This document shows positions 1-9,868 of a DNA stretch of 64,000 nt, piece by piece; the first letter of the stretch is position 1, and the number at the start of each line of letters is the position of its first letter. The position numbers and the translations under genes are program-made. The notes below the pieces were generated by a model. That model saw only the letters and a program-made list of their open reading frames with translations. It had not been told where the DNA came from and did not search any database. The stretch is from Eledone cirrhosa (Eukaryota; Mollusca; Cephalopoda; Octopoda; Eledonidae), in assembly GCA_964016885.1 (NCBI GenBank), contig OZ024743.1, positions 341,747,781 through 341,811,780 on the forward strand, given 5' to 3'.

Positions 1-27
1 ATTTTGTAAAAAAAACCTCACTTTCTA

Positions 28-42
<15 letters not shown>
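1..42. repeat. Left arm of an outer inverted repeat
   Basis: The first 42 bases (starting attttgtaaaaaaaacctc) reappear as their reverse complement at 3500-3541. The pair brackets the whole 1-3541 segment, including the element at 56-1899. The window begins inside this arm, so its true extent to the left is not visible. Confidence 0.75.
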
Positions 43-58
<16 letters not shown>

Positions 59-92
59 TTACAATAATCAAAGTTCAGTTTAAGTCATTTAT

Positions 93-141
93 TTGCTTAC
101 AATTGTTTCCTCCAAACCGAGGTTTGGATTCTTCGGAGCAA
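93..141 (-). ncRNA. Hammerhead-ribozyme-like fold, left terminus
   Basis: Read on the minus strand, stem I is TTGCT (137-141) with AGCAA (93-97), five perfect pairs. The core CCGAAGA (130-136) follows, then stem II TCCAAACC/GGTTTGGA (111-128) with a 2-base loop. GAAA (106-109) follows, then a short stem III around ACAATTGT, and a GTA triplet just before the 3' strand of stem I. This is the type I hammerhead order. Deviations are U4 changed to C and an A/G mismatch next to the core in stem II. Hammerheads in PLE terminal repeats are established; activity here is not known. Confidence 0.58.
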
Positions 142-264
142 CTATTTACTGATCTATAACATACTTAACCTCCTTTTCAACCCAAGAGACACATAAAACA
201 TATGCGCATACGATCAGTTCAATGAATTATGCACAGGAGATGCATGAGTTAGGAGCCTCTGTGT

Positions 265-1020
265 TGCCTGGTGACCTGACCGGCACCTTTTGACGAGAGA
301 ACCGGCCACCGGACCACCCTGGTGAATTTATTGGGTATGCAGTCATACTACGACCTGAATCTCGCCGGGAGTCATGTATGATAATAAGACCATTACTGAT
401 AGTGAGACCCATGTAATTAATTATGTAGTCTGACTCTTCTTATGGATTGGCCGGGTGTGGCACCCCATGTTGATTGTAGTCATCATGATACGAACTCCTT
501 TAGTACTTGTTACTGGACTCCACTCTAGCTTGTAGATGGTGGGATACCTGATCTATATGTGGGATGTGAGTTTATGTATTACTTGGTGGCCCGACAGGTG
601 CCCTGGTATGAGAGATTTAATCTCCAGATTGTAATCATCTTGATGTGAACTCCTTTAGTACCTATTAATAGACTCCACTCTAACTTGTAGATGTGATACT
701 TAATTGATTTATATATGAGATGGGGGTTGTCTATTGCTTGATGACCAGACTAGTGCCTTTATATGTGAAATTGGATCTCCGGACCATACCGAAGATTTAC
801 TGGAGATTCAGACATGCAATGACCCGAAGCCTACCGGGGGGCATATATAATAGTGGGACCATACCAAGTCCTACTGTTATATTACATTTGCATGGAACAG
901 TGACTTGAGAGTCTGACTCCTCTTATAGAATGTTCAGATATGACACCCCTTAATGTATGGTAATCATCCTAATATATACACCCTTGTACTTCTTAATGGA
1001 CAACTCTCTAACCTATACTT
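265..1020 (+). repeat. Degenerate internal reiteration of the 56-1899 element
   Basis: Landmark phrases recur with drift. A 'ggtgacctgaccggcacc'-like phrase is at about 271, 582 and 739. An 'actcctttagtact..ctccactct' phrase is at about 493, 652 and 985. A 'gtctgactc(t/c)tcttat' phrase is at about 427 and 911. Spacings of about 157, 311 and 484 suggest nested duplication of a roughly 155-bp unit. No open reading frame longer than chance is present. Confidence 0.5.
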
Positions 1021-1812
1021 GGGAAACATACTCTAGAAATTAGTTATAACTTCATATGATAGGCACGTATTTGAATCACCATTAATGTAGTTTAGGATAG
1101 TAATTTAACTAGGATAACTAGCTAGTTACCTCCCCTTACGCATTAATTCCCCTTAGTCATTCAGACACTTCCGGAATCTGGACAGCATGATCTATTAATT
1201 AAGAACCGACTGGATACGGTTTATAACTTGATTATATGCTGAACCATCGTGAATCATACGATAGACACGTGTTCTATATATTGCGTCTCATGGATTATGT
1301 GAGTGGTGGTGTGAGCGAAGACAGTGGTACGGCTTTGCCTACGATACAATAAGGTTTATAGTATGTTGAAAGTTTGTGATATTTTGGTGTTTCCCTGCAT
1401 CCGAGACTGTATATCATACAGATGTATGAGAATAAATGACTTAATAATTCAGCCCACATAATAAGATCGATTGCCTGCTTCAACTGCCTGACCCTGCAAA
1501 TATCATTCTGACGCACTCTAATCATGTATAAATAAGACACGCGTGCATGCTACACGTGAGATTGTTTCATACACTGACTACTCTAAGCTTTCCTCTTGCT
1601 TTATCTTCATAGACTGCCAACGCTTCATGTTTATCTTTATTTTCATTCTTGCTTTTATTTTTATTTTTATTTTTATCCTGTAACCTTTACATGTAAATTG
1701 CCATGCTATATCATTTGATGAATGTCACCCCACTGTTGATCAATATGCGCATATGTTTTATGTGTCTCTTGGGTTGAAAAGGAGGTCAAGTATGTTATAG
1801 ATCAGTAAATAG

Positions 1813-1861
1813 TTGCCCCGAAGAATCCAAACCTCGGTTTGGAGGAAACAATTGTAAGCAA
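1813..1861 (+). ncRNA. Hammerhead-ribozyme-like fold, right terminus
   Basis: This is the mirror copy of the fold at 93-141. Stem I is TTGCC (1813-1817) with AGCAA (1857-1861), four pairs and one mismatch next to the core. CCGAAGA is at 1818-1824, the eight-pair stem II at 1826-1843, GAAA at 1845-1848, and the GTA triplet ends at 1856. Compared with the left copy, one base of stem I has changed (T to C) and breaks a pair. Confidence 0.57.
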
Positions 1862-2066
1862 ATAAATGACTTAAACTGAACTTTGATTATTGTAATCTCT
1901 ATATAACTGCTCTGTAAAACAACTGATGTTATTACATTGAGCTATTTATCTTACTGGTAATAGGATAGTAATTAATGACTATCTTTCACTATTTAGGGTT
2001 TGTATATATAATATATTAACATTAAAGGTTTTATTACATACATAACCATAAATAGTACCCGTAATA

Positions 2067-2068
<2 letters not shown>

Positions 2069-2127
<59 letters not shown>
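2069..2127. repeat. (TA)n microsatellite
   Basis: Uninterrupted TA dinucleotide run just right of the 56-1899 element, in otherwise unremarkable AT-rich sequence (1900-2400). Confidence 0.97.
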
Positions 2128-2131
<4 letters not shown>

Positions 2132-2455
2132 TGTGCTATGATTTACTAAGTGACTTCTATCGGCATGTTTAATTAAATTCTGAGGACACCTACAGTCTAT
2201 ACTTACAAAAGACAAATTATAAAATAAAATGTTTTACAAATATGTAGCATAACCTGTGTAGAAACAATTGTCAGTTTTTAAATGCCTGAAACTCTTAAAT
2301 AATTTAGTTTGTAAAAAACTGTAAAGATATAACAGCGCTACATAAGCCTATCTTTTCATTGAGCTAAGAAATAACATCTAGTAAATGAGTAACATTTATT
2401 AATATTACTATCATATAGTATAAATATACATATATATATATATATATTTATATAC

Positions 2456-2460
<5 letters not shown>

Positions 2461-2499
<39 letters not shown>

Positions 2500-2591
2500 A
2501 GATTCAAGTTACCTCTCTTTTCATCACAGGATTTTATCATTTAAAAATAGGTTTGTGCGCACATCAGCGTGTGTGTGATTTAGAATAAGCT

Positions 2592-2657
<66 letters not shown>

Positions 2658-2680
2658 TATACACACATATATATATATAT
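2461..2680. repeat. (GA)n, G-run and (TA)n microsatellites
   Basis: A (GA)n run at 2461-2491 is followed by a run of nine G, and then a (TA)n run at about 2596-2680 with short CA interruptions. Non-coding. Confidence 0.95.
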
Positions 2681-2682
2681 AG

Positions 2683-3500
2683 TGAAAAATGGAACAGGAA
2701 CAAAACAGAGAGGCAGTACGAAGAAAAGTTTATTAGTTTCACCTTCTTGAGAGTGGGGTGGTGGGGGTGACGTTTTGAGCATAAGCCCTTCTTCAGGCGA
2801 AAAGTGTGTGGGAAGAGAGTTCTGAGGGTGTGTAGAGAGTGGATGAGAGGCATTTAGAAAAAAAGTGGGGAGTGGAAAGGGGGGAAAACAGTGGCAGGTG
2901 TACAAAAAATAAATAAATAAATAAATAAACATGAAGATAAACAAGTGGTGGAAGGGTGTTGTGCGTGATGGGGTGGTGGCTGGTGGAGCGGGGAGAGGGA
3001 GGCGGGGTGTCAGAGCGGGGAGGGCTGAGGTGGTGTATGTGTGTGTGGGTGTGTGTATGTGAATGAGAGAGTTGGGGGAAGAACGAGGTTCCATGTTCAG
3101 GAAAAGGAGTGTGTGTGGGGTAGGGTGTAGGTCGGTGTGTGTGTGCGCGTGTGGAGGGGGAGGGGTCATAGGGTGGGGAGAGGGGAGATAGGATTCCGGA
3201 GCCTGAGTGTGTATATATGTGGGGGTACGCACGTGTGTGTGGTGTTTATACCTATTGTGGATGTAGGTGGCGTGGTTCGAAAAAAGATGTTTGTGAGTGT
3301 ATGTCCGTGGGTAAATTCCTAAGGTAGTTCCGTAGAGGGTGTGGTGCGTTGCCGGATATTTTCTATGTGATGGAGTTGATAGTGGGAACGATGGCCAATG
3401 GCGTGTAATCCGTGATTATGTTGGTCGGAAGCGGGGAGATGTGGGGTGCCCGCGCAACAGGAAGTGGTCAGAGGGTTAAGGCAGGAGGAGGGTAGAGGAT
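2683..3500 (-). mobile_element. Probable PLE terminal-repeat-type sequence, purine-rich on plus
   Basis: The stretch starts at the (TA)n edge and is strongly G-rich on the plus strand (gtgtgtgggtgtg.., gggagaggg). Near its left end, minus-strand reading gives a CTGAAGA core, a GGGC/GCTC stem, then AAAACGTC, a pattern typical of PLE terminal repeats. Long translations on the minus strand are low-complexity Pro/Thr/His peptides and are not believable proteins. It ends at 3500 in a short (TA)n followed by the outer inverted repeat. Confidence 0.4.
2769..2796 (-). ncRNA. Degenerate hammerhead core (weak)
   Basis: On the minus strand CTGAAGA (2790-2796) fits CUGANGA. It is followed by GGGC-TTAT-GCTC (2777-2788), a four-pair stem with one G-U. 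AAAA (2773-2776) then stands where GAAA is expected, and CGTC follows. Stem I pairing is not evident. This is a possible decayed ribozyme only. Confidence 0.3.
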
Positions 3501-3541
3501 ATATATATATATATTAGAAAGTGAGGTTTTTTTTACAAAAT
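3500..3541. repeat. Right arm of the outer inverted repeat
   Basis: Reverse complement of bases 1-42, including the (TA)n edge, the tagaaagtgagg block and the T-run ending acaaaat. Confidence 0.75.
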
Positions 3542-4029
3542 GAAAAATAACCGAGGTGTCCTACACGACTGAAAGTATAAGGAATAAAGATGAAATCTAA
3601 AATGCAACTGGAGTCTTTTTTTTTAAATATATATTTATTTGGTTCCTTTACCGGTTTCGCTGTTCTTCTGCTTTTCAAAAGTAGGATTGAGATGGAGGGT
3701 TTGTGGTTTTTCTCACATCCGGTTTGTCTTTAAATGTTACTTCTGTTTTATTTGGAAAAAAGTGGCTCGAAATATCAGGTTTTCAGAGAAGTAATTTGGT
3801 TGGTTGGTGAATAAGTATAATAAATTTCGGGGCAGTTCGCGTTACAAAGTTCTTGTTATATTTGCGTTCAAACAAAAGGGGGGAGGTCTCAGGTTGTTTT
3901 TTCATATATGAGTGAAGTTTGGTTAGTTGATGCAGTCACGTGAATAAGCACATCAGCTTTCGCGCCAGTTTGTGTTTGAATTTCTTTTTACTTAAAAAAA
4001 GATGGCTCACGAAGGCTTTTTTTAAATAA
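3542..4029. other. Intergenic, diverged repeat units
   Basis: No gene. From about 3790 the sequence contains diverged phrases (taatttggttggttgg, cacgtgaataagcacat) that resemble the cleaner tandem units starting at 4030, so this is probably the eroded start of the same array. Confidence 0.45.
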
Positions 4030-4357
4030 ATGTAATTTGATTGGTTATAAATGAAATTGTGACTGTCACATTAAATTTCCCGACCGTATTTTGGAATTTG
4101 TTATAGCCATTTAGAGAATTTTGTGCCAAACAAAAGATAATGGTCAAGAAAAAGGGATGGAGAGAGTCGTTCTGAGTATGGCTGATGTACTGAAATGTAA
4201 TTTGATTGGTTATAAATGAAATTATGATTGTCACGTGAACAAGTACATTAAATTTCGCGGCCGTATTTGGGAATTTATTTTGTGGGCTTTTAGAGAATTT
4301 TCGTGCCAAGCAAAAGATAATGGTCAAGAAAAATGGGATGGGGAGAATTGTTCTGGT
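4030..4357 (+). repeat. Two ~165-bp tandem units
   Basis: Unit one (4030-4194) and unit two (4195-4357) both begin atgtaatttgattggttata. Both contain a 'ttagagaatttt(c)gtgcca' phrase and a caaaagataatggtcaagaa phrase. They lie downstream of the PLE coding remnant at 5044-7000 (which is on the minus strand), where tandem terminal repeats are common in PLEs. Confidence 0.7.
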
Positions 4358-4429
4358 TCAGTGAATATTGCTGGTGCGACAGAATGTCAGAATTCAGACT
4401 TTCTACTGAAATAAAGAAACTAGAGATAT

Positions 4430-4990
4430 GTACGTTTATTTGTGCGCTCGTGTGTGTTGTGTGTGTGTGTGTGGGGGGGGGGGTGTATGTGTGTATGTGT
4501 ATGAAGATGATTCTATTAGTAGAAATGGGGGAGAGAGTTATGTGTGTTTGTATGGGTGTTATGTGTGTATGTGTGTGAGGGAGTATGATTAGTATGTTAA
4601 GATGGAGAGAATATATATTTCGTGTGAGTGTGTGTAGGAAATTATTCTATTAGTAGAAATGGGGGAGGGAGTTGCGTGTTTGTATGGGTGTTATATGTGT
4701 GTGATTGGGTGTTATGTGTGTGTATATGTGTGTGTGGGAGTATGGTTAGCATGTTAAGATGTAGAGAATATATATATATATTTTTTTGTGTGTGTGTGTG
4801 TAGAAAAACGATTCCGTTACTAGAAATGGGGAAGGGAGTTATGTGTGTGTGGAGGGTGTGGTTAGCATGTTAAACGATTAGAGTATTAACGTATATTAAG
4901 GTTTATTTAAAGTAAAAGGTGTTATCTGTGTATCTGTATGCATGTGATTGTTTGGATGGTTAGCATGTTATGGTGTTGACATAATGTATA
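4430..4990 (+). repeat. Degenerate ~100-165-bp tandem minisatellite with (TG)n
   Basis: The phrase 'ttctattagtagaaatggggga' in shortened or altered form recurs at about 4510, 4643 and 4810. 'gttagcatgtta' recurs at about 4588, 4746, 4860 and 4958. Units are separated by variable (TG)n runs. Cys/Val-rich translations here come from the TG repeat and are not genes. Confidence 0.6.
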
Positions 4991-5043
4991 TTAAACTATA
5001 TTTAACGTTGGTCTATATTTTTGAATAAACATATTTTCGTTAT

Positions 5044-5619
5044 TTATTCGTATTTGTTCTGTTGTATTGTCAGCGCAAATATAAAATGGGAAGACTTGGA
5101 ATTTGAGTGTCTTTTACTTGCGCATATGTCTAGATGTGCACTTAGTGGTATCTGTCTCGTGGTTCGATCTCGTAATTGTTGACGATGAACTGTCATTCTG
5201 TTTCTGAGTGTCAGTTTAGTTTGTCCTATATACTCTTCATTGCATCCTTTATATTTAATAGCATAAAGTAGATTTTTTGATGAGCAAGTGAAGTGATTTT
5301 TTACAGCAAACTTTTGTCCTGATTGAAATGTATTGGTGTTGCCTTTAATGAGGTGAGTGCAGGTTCCAAAATTAGAGCGACCACATTTTTTGACAGTTGG
5401 TTGTGGGTTTGTGGTAGGTAATTTGCCATTGGTGAGTAATGTTTTTAGTGATTCGGGTTGTCGTTTGCTGTTGATTATTTCGTGTGAGTCAAGGGCTTCT
5501 TTCATTCTTGGGTCTTGTTTCAATAGTGGAATGTTCTTGTGAATAGTGTTGTAAGCTTCCGCATTTCTTGGGTTTTGTGTTGAGATATATGATAGAATAT
5601 TGGACGTAACTTGAATGTT
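5044..5619 (-). pseudogene. PLE C-terminal region with GIY-YIG endonuclease
   Basis: A minus-strand open frame of 159 codons (5523 to 5044) carries a Cys-rich linker (KCGRSNFGTCTHL) and a GIY-YIG domain. The first motif is LLYAIKYKGC, the second EYIGQTKLTLRNRMTVH, with the conserved Arg and His after it. This endonuclease is the hallmark that joins the RT in canonical Penelope-like retroelements and nicks target DNA for priming. The same reading continues upstream in other frames as the RT thumb region, so the protein is broken by frameshifts. The 3' side runs into tandem repeats at 4030-4990. It is clearly a dead copy. Confidence 0.85.
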
Positions 5620-7000
5620 TTCTGTTTTCGTAATTCATCAATTGCTTTAGTCCTTTCTATTCCATTATTTATTAGTAATGGTGGGTTTCGAGTAGAATTT
5701 CCTTTAATTCTTGAAGTCGTTTATTTCGCGTTTCATAATTGGAGACAATTGTGCAAATTCTTCTTACTAGGTTAAAAGGGATGTTCGTCTTCGTATGCTT
5801 TCGAGGGTTGGAGGTGAATAGCAGGTATTGTTTGGAATCTGTTGGTTTGTAGTGTATTTCAATTTCAATATCTCTGTCTTTTTTTATGATTAAGATGTCC
5901 AGAAATAGGAGTTGATCTTGGCTGTATTCCATTGTGAATTGGATGTGGTTATTGATGCCGTTAATTACATTTTTGAAATCATTTAGTTGGTCGAGTGTGT
6001 GAGACCAAAGTAGCGTTTCCAATTCTCTGATAAATATTTGTGGAAGTTCAATCCATATTTTGATTTGGACTGTTCATATACCTGGACTTCCCAGTATGCC
6101 ATGACTAAGTCGGCATAAGTTGGAGCGGCGTTTGTACCCATCGCAGTCACCGATATTTGCTTTTAAGTACTGCCATTGAAATCAAAAAGTCGTTCTGTAA
6201 AATTAATCTTAATCCCTACGTGATGAAGCTTTTTTTCTATTCTGTCAGGTATCTCATTGGGATATTTCTCTAGCCAGAATGCTATTGATTCTAGTCCGTA
6301 TTGGTATGGGATCGTTGTGTAGAGATTCACTACATCGAAAGACACAATAATAGTGTCGTTGTTGACATGTTTGGGGAGATGGTTTAAGAGACCAGATCGT
6401 CTCTTACAAGGTTTGGTTTGTGTTTGAGAATTGGTTTTACCAGTATGTCTATAAAGTTGCTTAGTCTGTGTGTTTCACATTGTGGGCCCGCTACAATTGG
6501 TTTTAATTTAAGGTCTGTGGGGTATTGTGTGTTCACACAGGTTGAGGTGGATTGTTTACAGGCATCGTTAATTACTTTACACTTGTGGATCATCGGAAGT
6601 CCTGAAAGGTTTTGTATTCAAAATGTGCTAGATAATCGCGTTCCTTTTTAGTTAAGTCTTCCTGGCATCGACAAATGAATGTGTTTAATGTGGTCATCGT
6701 TCTTGATTGCTGGTAGTTTATTACACTTTCATAGTAGTTACTAATTTGTAAGAGAGAGAACATAGAATGTTTATATTGTTCAGCATCCATAATGACGACA
6801 GTACTTCCCTTGCCGCTTCCATAATTATAATGTCCGTATTGTTTTTTAGTTCATGGATAATCTCCCATTCCCTTCGACTCGTGTTGGGTTTGGTCACATG
6901 GTCGAGTGCCTTGAATTTTTCTTCGTTGGAGTTGGCTCTTAACCGCAACAGTTCTATTTCTATTTTAAACTTTTCTAAATATATAATATGACAATTCATT
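5620..7000 (-). pseudogene. PLE reverse transcriptase, broken
   Basis: Read from 7000 down, several frames together give a PLE RT. An N-terminal block (LRANSNEEKFKALDHVTKP, then DIIIMEA) is followed by a DYLAHFEYKT finger block. FIDILVKPILKHKPNLVRDD and the motif A region SFDVVNLYTTIP come next, then in another frame TAMGTNAAPTYADLVMAYWE (motif B type), and finally LLFLDILIIKK and HYKPTDSKQYL of the thumb. At about 6013-6030 the sequence passes from ..ENWKR directly to LLWSHTLDQ. The YxDD catalytic box expected there is missing with a frame change. RT plus GIY-YIG would have driven target-primed retrotransposition. This copy cannot. Confidence 0.82.
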
Positions 7001-7085
7001 GAAACAGGTAACTGAATACATAATTTACAAATAAAATTAGACATACTTTTGTGAAATATAATTATCGTGACTATGAATAACAAAT
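6970..7085 (+). repeat. ~115-bp direct repeat, copy 1
   Basis: Sequence from 'taatatgacaattcattgaaa' in part through 'gtgaaatataattatcgtga' recurs at 7800-7918 with a few small indels. Copy 1 abuts the start of the PLE coding remnant; copy 2 lies beyond microsatellites. Confidence 0.7.
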
Positions 7086-7104
7086 TATATATATATATAT
7101 ATAC

Positions 7105-7148
<44 letters not shown>
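7086..7148. repeat. (TA)n microsatellite
   Basis: TA run with a few substitutions. The stretch 7150-7570 after it is AT-rich with no recognised feature. Confidence 0.95.
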
Positions 7149-7153
<5 letters not shown>

Positions 7154-7565
7154 AGAAAGCATTAAATTATTTATATATGTATGTATGTTATGTGCTATAT
7201 GGAAAAAAGACAGTATTTTATGAAATTTGACATAATAGCTGATTGAATATAACCATCTAGGAAGAAGAGGAAGACACTTAATATTTTTTAGATTTGGTAT
7301 AATATATTCAAGAAAATGTTCCACTAAATACCAATATCAGAAGAAATAAATATTGAAGATATCATGTATGATATTTATCATATATCTGATATATCATATA
7401 TAAACATTGACTGCAATGTTATTGGGAAATATCAAAGTGAATAGATTTTAATATAAACATTAGAAAAAGTATGAAGAGGAAATATGCATGCAGTTCATTT
7501 TTTATTTCTATCTAGTATATTGGTTTATTTTTAAAGAAATTAATTGTAAGGAGACATAATAAATA

Positions 7566-7570
<5 letters not shown>

Positions 7571-7645
<75 letters not shown>

Positions 7646-7700
7646 TGCGTGTGTGTCTGTGTACACACACACACACACACATACACACACATACACATAT
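7571..7700. repeat. (TA)n followed by (CA)n
   Basis: TA run to about 7643, then a CA-rich run at 7664-7700. Translations are Ile-Tyr or Cys-Val repeats and not genes. Confidence 0.96.
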
Positions 7701-7799
7701 ATACGAAAACGGTTAGGGTAATTTGAAAAGAAAATCGCAATAGATAAGTATGGATATAAGAAAGGGGACATATGAAGTGAAATCATATGGAACTTGGGA

Positions 7800-7918
7800 A
7801 ATATTTAATATGACAATTCATTGAAAGAGGGTAACTGAATACATAATTTACAAATAAAATTTGACATATTTTTGGTATATTGTGAAATATAATTATCGTG
7901 AGTATGCATAACAAATTT
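7800..7918 (+). repeat. ~115-bp direct repeat, copy 2
   Basis: Second copy of the repeat at 6970-7085. It may represent the pre-insertion sequence into which the PLE or microsatellite material entered, or a tandem duplication. Confidence 0.7.
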
Positions 7919-8184
7919 TTCGAAATATATATTAGATATGGATATTCATAAGATTCCTCGTGAGGAATGTATACGCAAAACAGACGCTTACGTACGAAAA
8001 CATTCAGTTACTTGCTCAAATAAATATAAGGTGGAAAAGTTCACAGGATAAATATGAAGGAATGATGTTAGAGCTGTCAAATCTTGCATACATTAATTTC
8101 AACTGATCTTAGTAATAAATCCAATGAAACATAAACCTGAGAGTATTTTGGTCAGCATATGAACCTTTCAGCTGATGACTCTGC

Positions 8185-8324
<140 letters not shown>

Positions 8325-8594
8325 ACGGCGAGGAATTAGTTTTGCGAGGTTTATGATATGAAATCGGGTGTCGAAAGAAATGTTGTTATACTTGGGGAGG
8401 GTCATATTTGTGTAATAATATTGCCAGAATTAATAACAGAACACACTCACTGTTTGGTTGGTTTTCGCTTCTGTATCTTTTATATCGATTAATTTAATTT
8501 ATTCGGTCCTCAATGTTACCATTGACTGACCAACGGTCAAAATTACAGATATAATATAGACACAAACACATATATATAGTCTAACAAAGTTCTT

Positions 8595-8625
8595 TCGGTG
8601 CACATCTGCAACATCGTCAGTGGTG
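8595..8625 (-). ncRNA. Decayed hammerhead-like core (PLE-B)
   Basis: On the minus strand CTGACGA (8614-8620) and GAAA are intact. The stem II partner now reads GCACC against GTTGC, leaving four of five pairs, so this is a decaying copy of the fold at 15117-15158. Confidence 0.42.
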
Positions 8626-8849
8626 CTATTATCTTTCCTCCCGTTGTATTGTATGTCCCCATCTTTATTTAGTCTGTTTATTTACTTTTTTTTTTTGTCT
8701 TCTCTGCGGATGCGTTTGCGTGTGTGTATAGTGTTTGATGTGTGTTCGTGTTTGGGCGACTGTGTATTGGTTATTGTATTCTATCTTAGTTTACTAGTGT
8801 GTGTGTGTATGTGTTTGTTGTTATTGTGCTTATGTATGTATTTATTTAT

Positions 8850-9407
8850 TTATTTATACTTCTCTTAGGTCAGTATTGTTTGTTTGGGTGTTGTTGTTAT
8901 TCCATTCATTTTTTTCTGTTTAGCCTTGGCCTTCTAAGTTCTATTTCGCTGGCCTCTCTGATTTGCCTATCTGCTGGGTCATTTCTATGTTTAGATATTA
9001 TTCTAATTTCTATGTTGTCTATGTTACCGTCGTGTTGTTGTCTGGCATGTTCGTATAGTACTGAACCGTTTTGTCATCCTTTTAGTTCCCCCAGTGTTGG
9101 TCTATCATTTCACCTATGCTACGAGCTGTCTCGCCTATGCATGTTGTTGTCATGTTTCTGCAATTCCCCTCTGTACATCTTATGCTATAGACTACGTTTC
9201 TAGTTTTACACTTTATCTGGGGGTTTACTTTACATATAATACATTTCCTATTAGTACAATGGTTTTCTTAAAAGGGTAGGTTTTGCTGATCAGGGATTTT
9301 ATGGTGGTTCCTGGCTTTTCTACCGCCTTAACCTTTAAGTGAGTCTTTCTCAGGGCCTTTCTACACTGGTTAGCTAATTTCCCTCCAGGGGTAGCGTCCA
9401 CAAACAT
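8850..9407 (-). pseudogene. PLE-B GIY-YIG endonuclease remnant
   Basis: Minus-strand reading from 9407 gives the PLE-B linker: VDATPGGKLANQCRKALRKT, then SLISKTYPFKKT. Frame changes follow, and then the GIY-YIG block, where NMTTTCIGETARSIGEMIDQHWG-like sequence precedes a GNIDNIEIRIISKHRNDPAD block. Copy 2 (12503-13057) keeps the same region in one open frame and serves as the guide. Several frameshifts and stops make this non-functional. Opposite-strand translations here are shadows. Confidence 0.75.
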
Positions 9408-9431
9408 GACACACTAGTATCTCTGCAGATG

Positions 9432-9540
9432 TGCAACGAAAGAACTTTGTTAGACTATATATATGTGCTTGTGTCTATATTATATCTGTATTTTTGACCG
9501 TTGGTCAGTCAATGGTAACATTGAGAACCGAATAAATTAA
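9432..9540 (+). repeat. PLE-B terminal repeat, plus orientation
   Basis: Starts inside the hammerhead-like fold at stem II (gcagatgtgcaacgaaag), lacking the CTGACGA half, and runs to gaccgaataaatt. It forms the inverted partner of 8420-8610. Confidence 0.75.
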
Positions 9541-9602
9541 AACGCTAAAAATTCTAATTTAGTCCAGAAATAGCCGTCGAAACAGCTTGTGCTCTGCCGT
9601 CG
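9541..9602 (+). repeat. Family F short repeat, partial
   Basis: Contains 'agtccagaaatagccgtcgaaac' in shortened form and ctctgccgtcg, the core of the repeat seen in full at 53840-54025 and 62480-62660. It abuts a (TA)n run at 9603-9633. Confidence 0.65.
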
Positions 9603-9714
9603 ATATATATATATGTCGATATATATATATGTGATCTTTAATGCGAAGAAATACCTATGATGGCCAGAAGATCACTGATGATGGATAATTCTGGCTTCTT
9701 TTTCTATTTTTTTA

Positions 9715-9868
<154 letters not shown>

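Larger units (their letters stand above)
56..1899 (+). mobile_element. Non-autonomous PLE-A-like element with long inverted termini
   Basis: Bases about 58-217 and 1740-1899 are reverse complements with few mismatches, giving terminal inverted repeats of about 160 bp. The terminal sequence is homologous to the ends of the PLE at 58281-62466: both have a caaagtt..tttaattgct-like edge, then a short stem block, then the tcggagca block. The right-hand third (from about 1110, a gctagttacctccccttacg block and then cacttccgg) also matches the 3' part of that PLE from about 61738. No RT or GIY-YIG coding sequence is visible, so I read it as a non-autonomous or internally replaced derivative of the same family. 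The interior at 265-1020 is a degenerate reiteration. Orientation is set by the homologous 3' part. Confidence 0.7.
8385..9540 (-). mobile_element. PLE-B copy 1, inverted terminal repeats, truncated
   Basis: From 8385 to about 9424 the sequence is a minus-strand PLE-B 3' portion: terminal repeat, then reverse-strand GIY-YIG region. At about 9425-9432 (..gtatctct|gcagatgtgc..) it switches abruptly to a plus-strand PLE-B terminal repeat that ends near 9540 (gaccgaataaatt). The same terminal repeat is seen at 12017-12240, 15120-15365 and 11778-11915. The element is therefore a tail-to-tail inverted pair with almost all RT lost. Confidence 0.75.
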
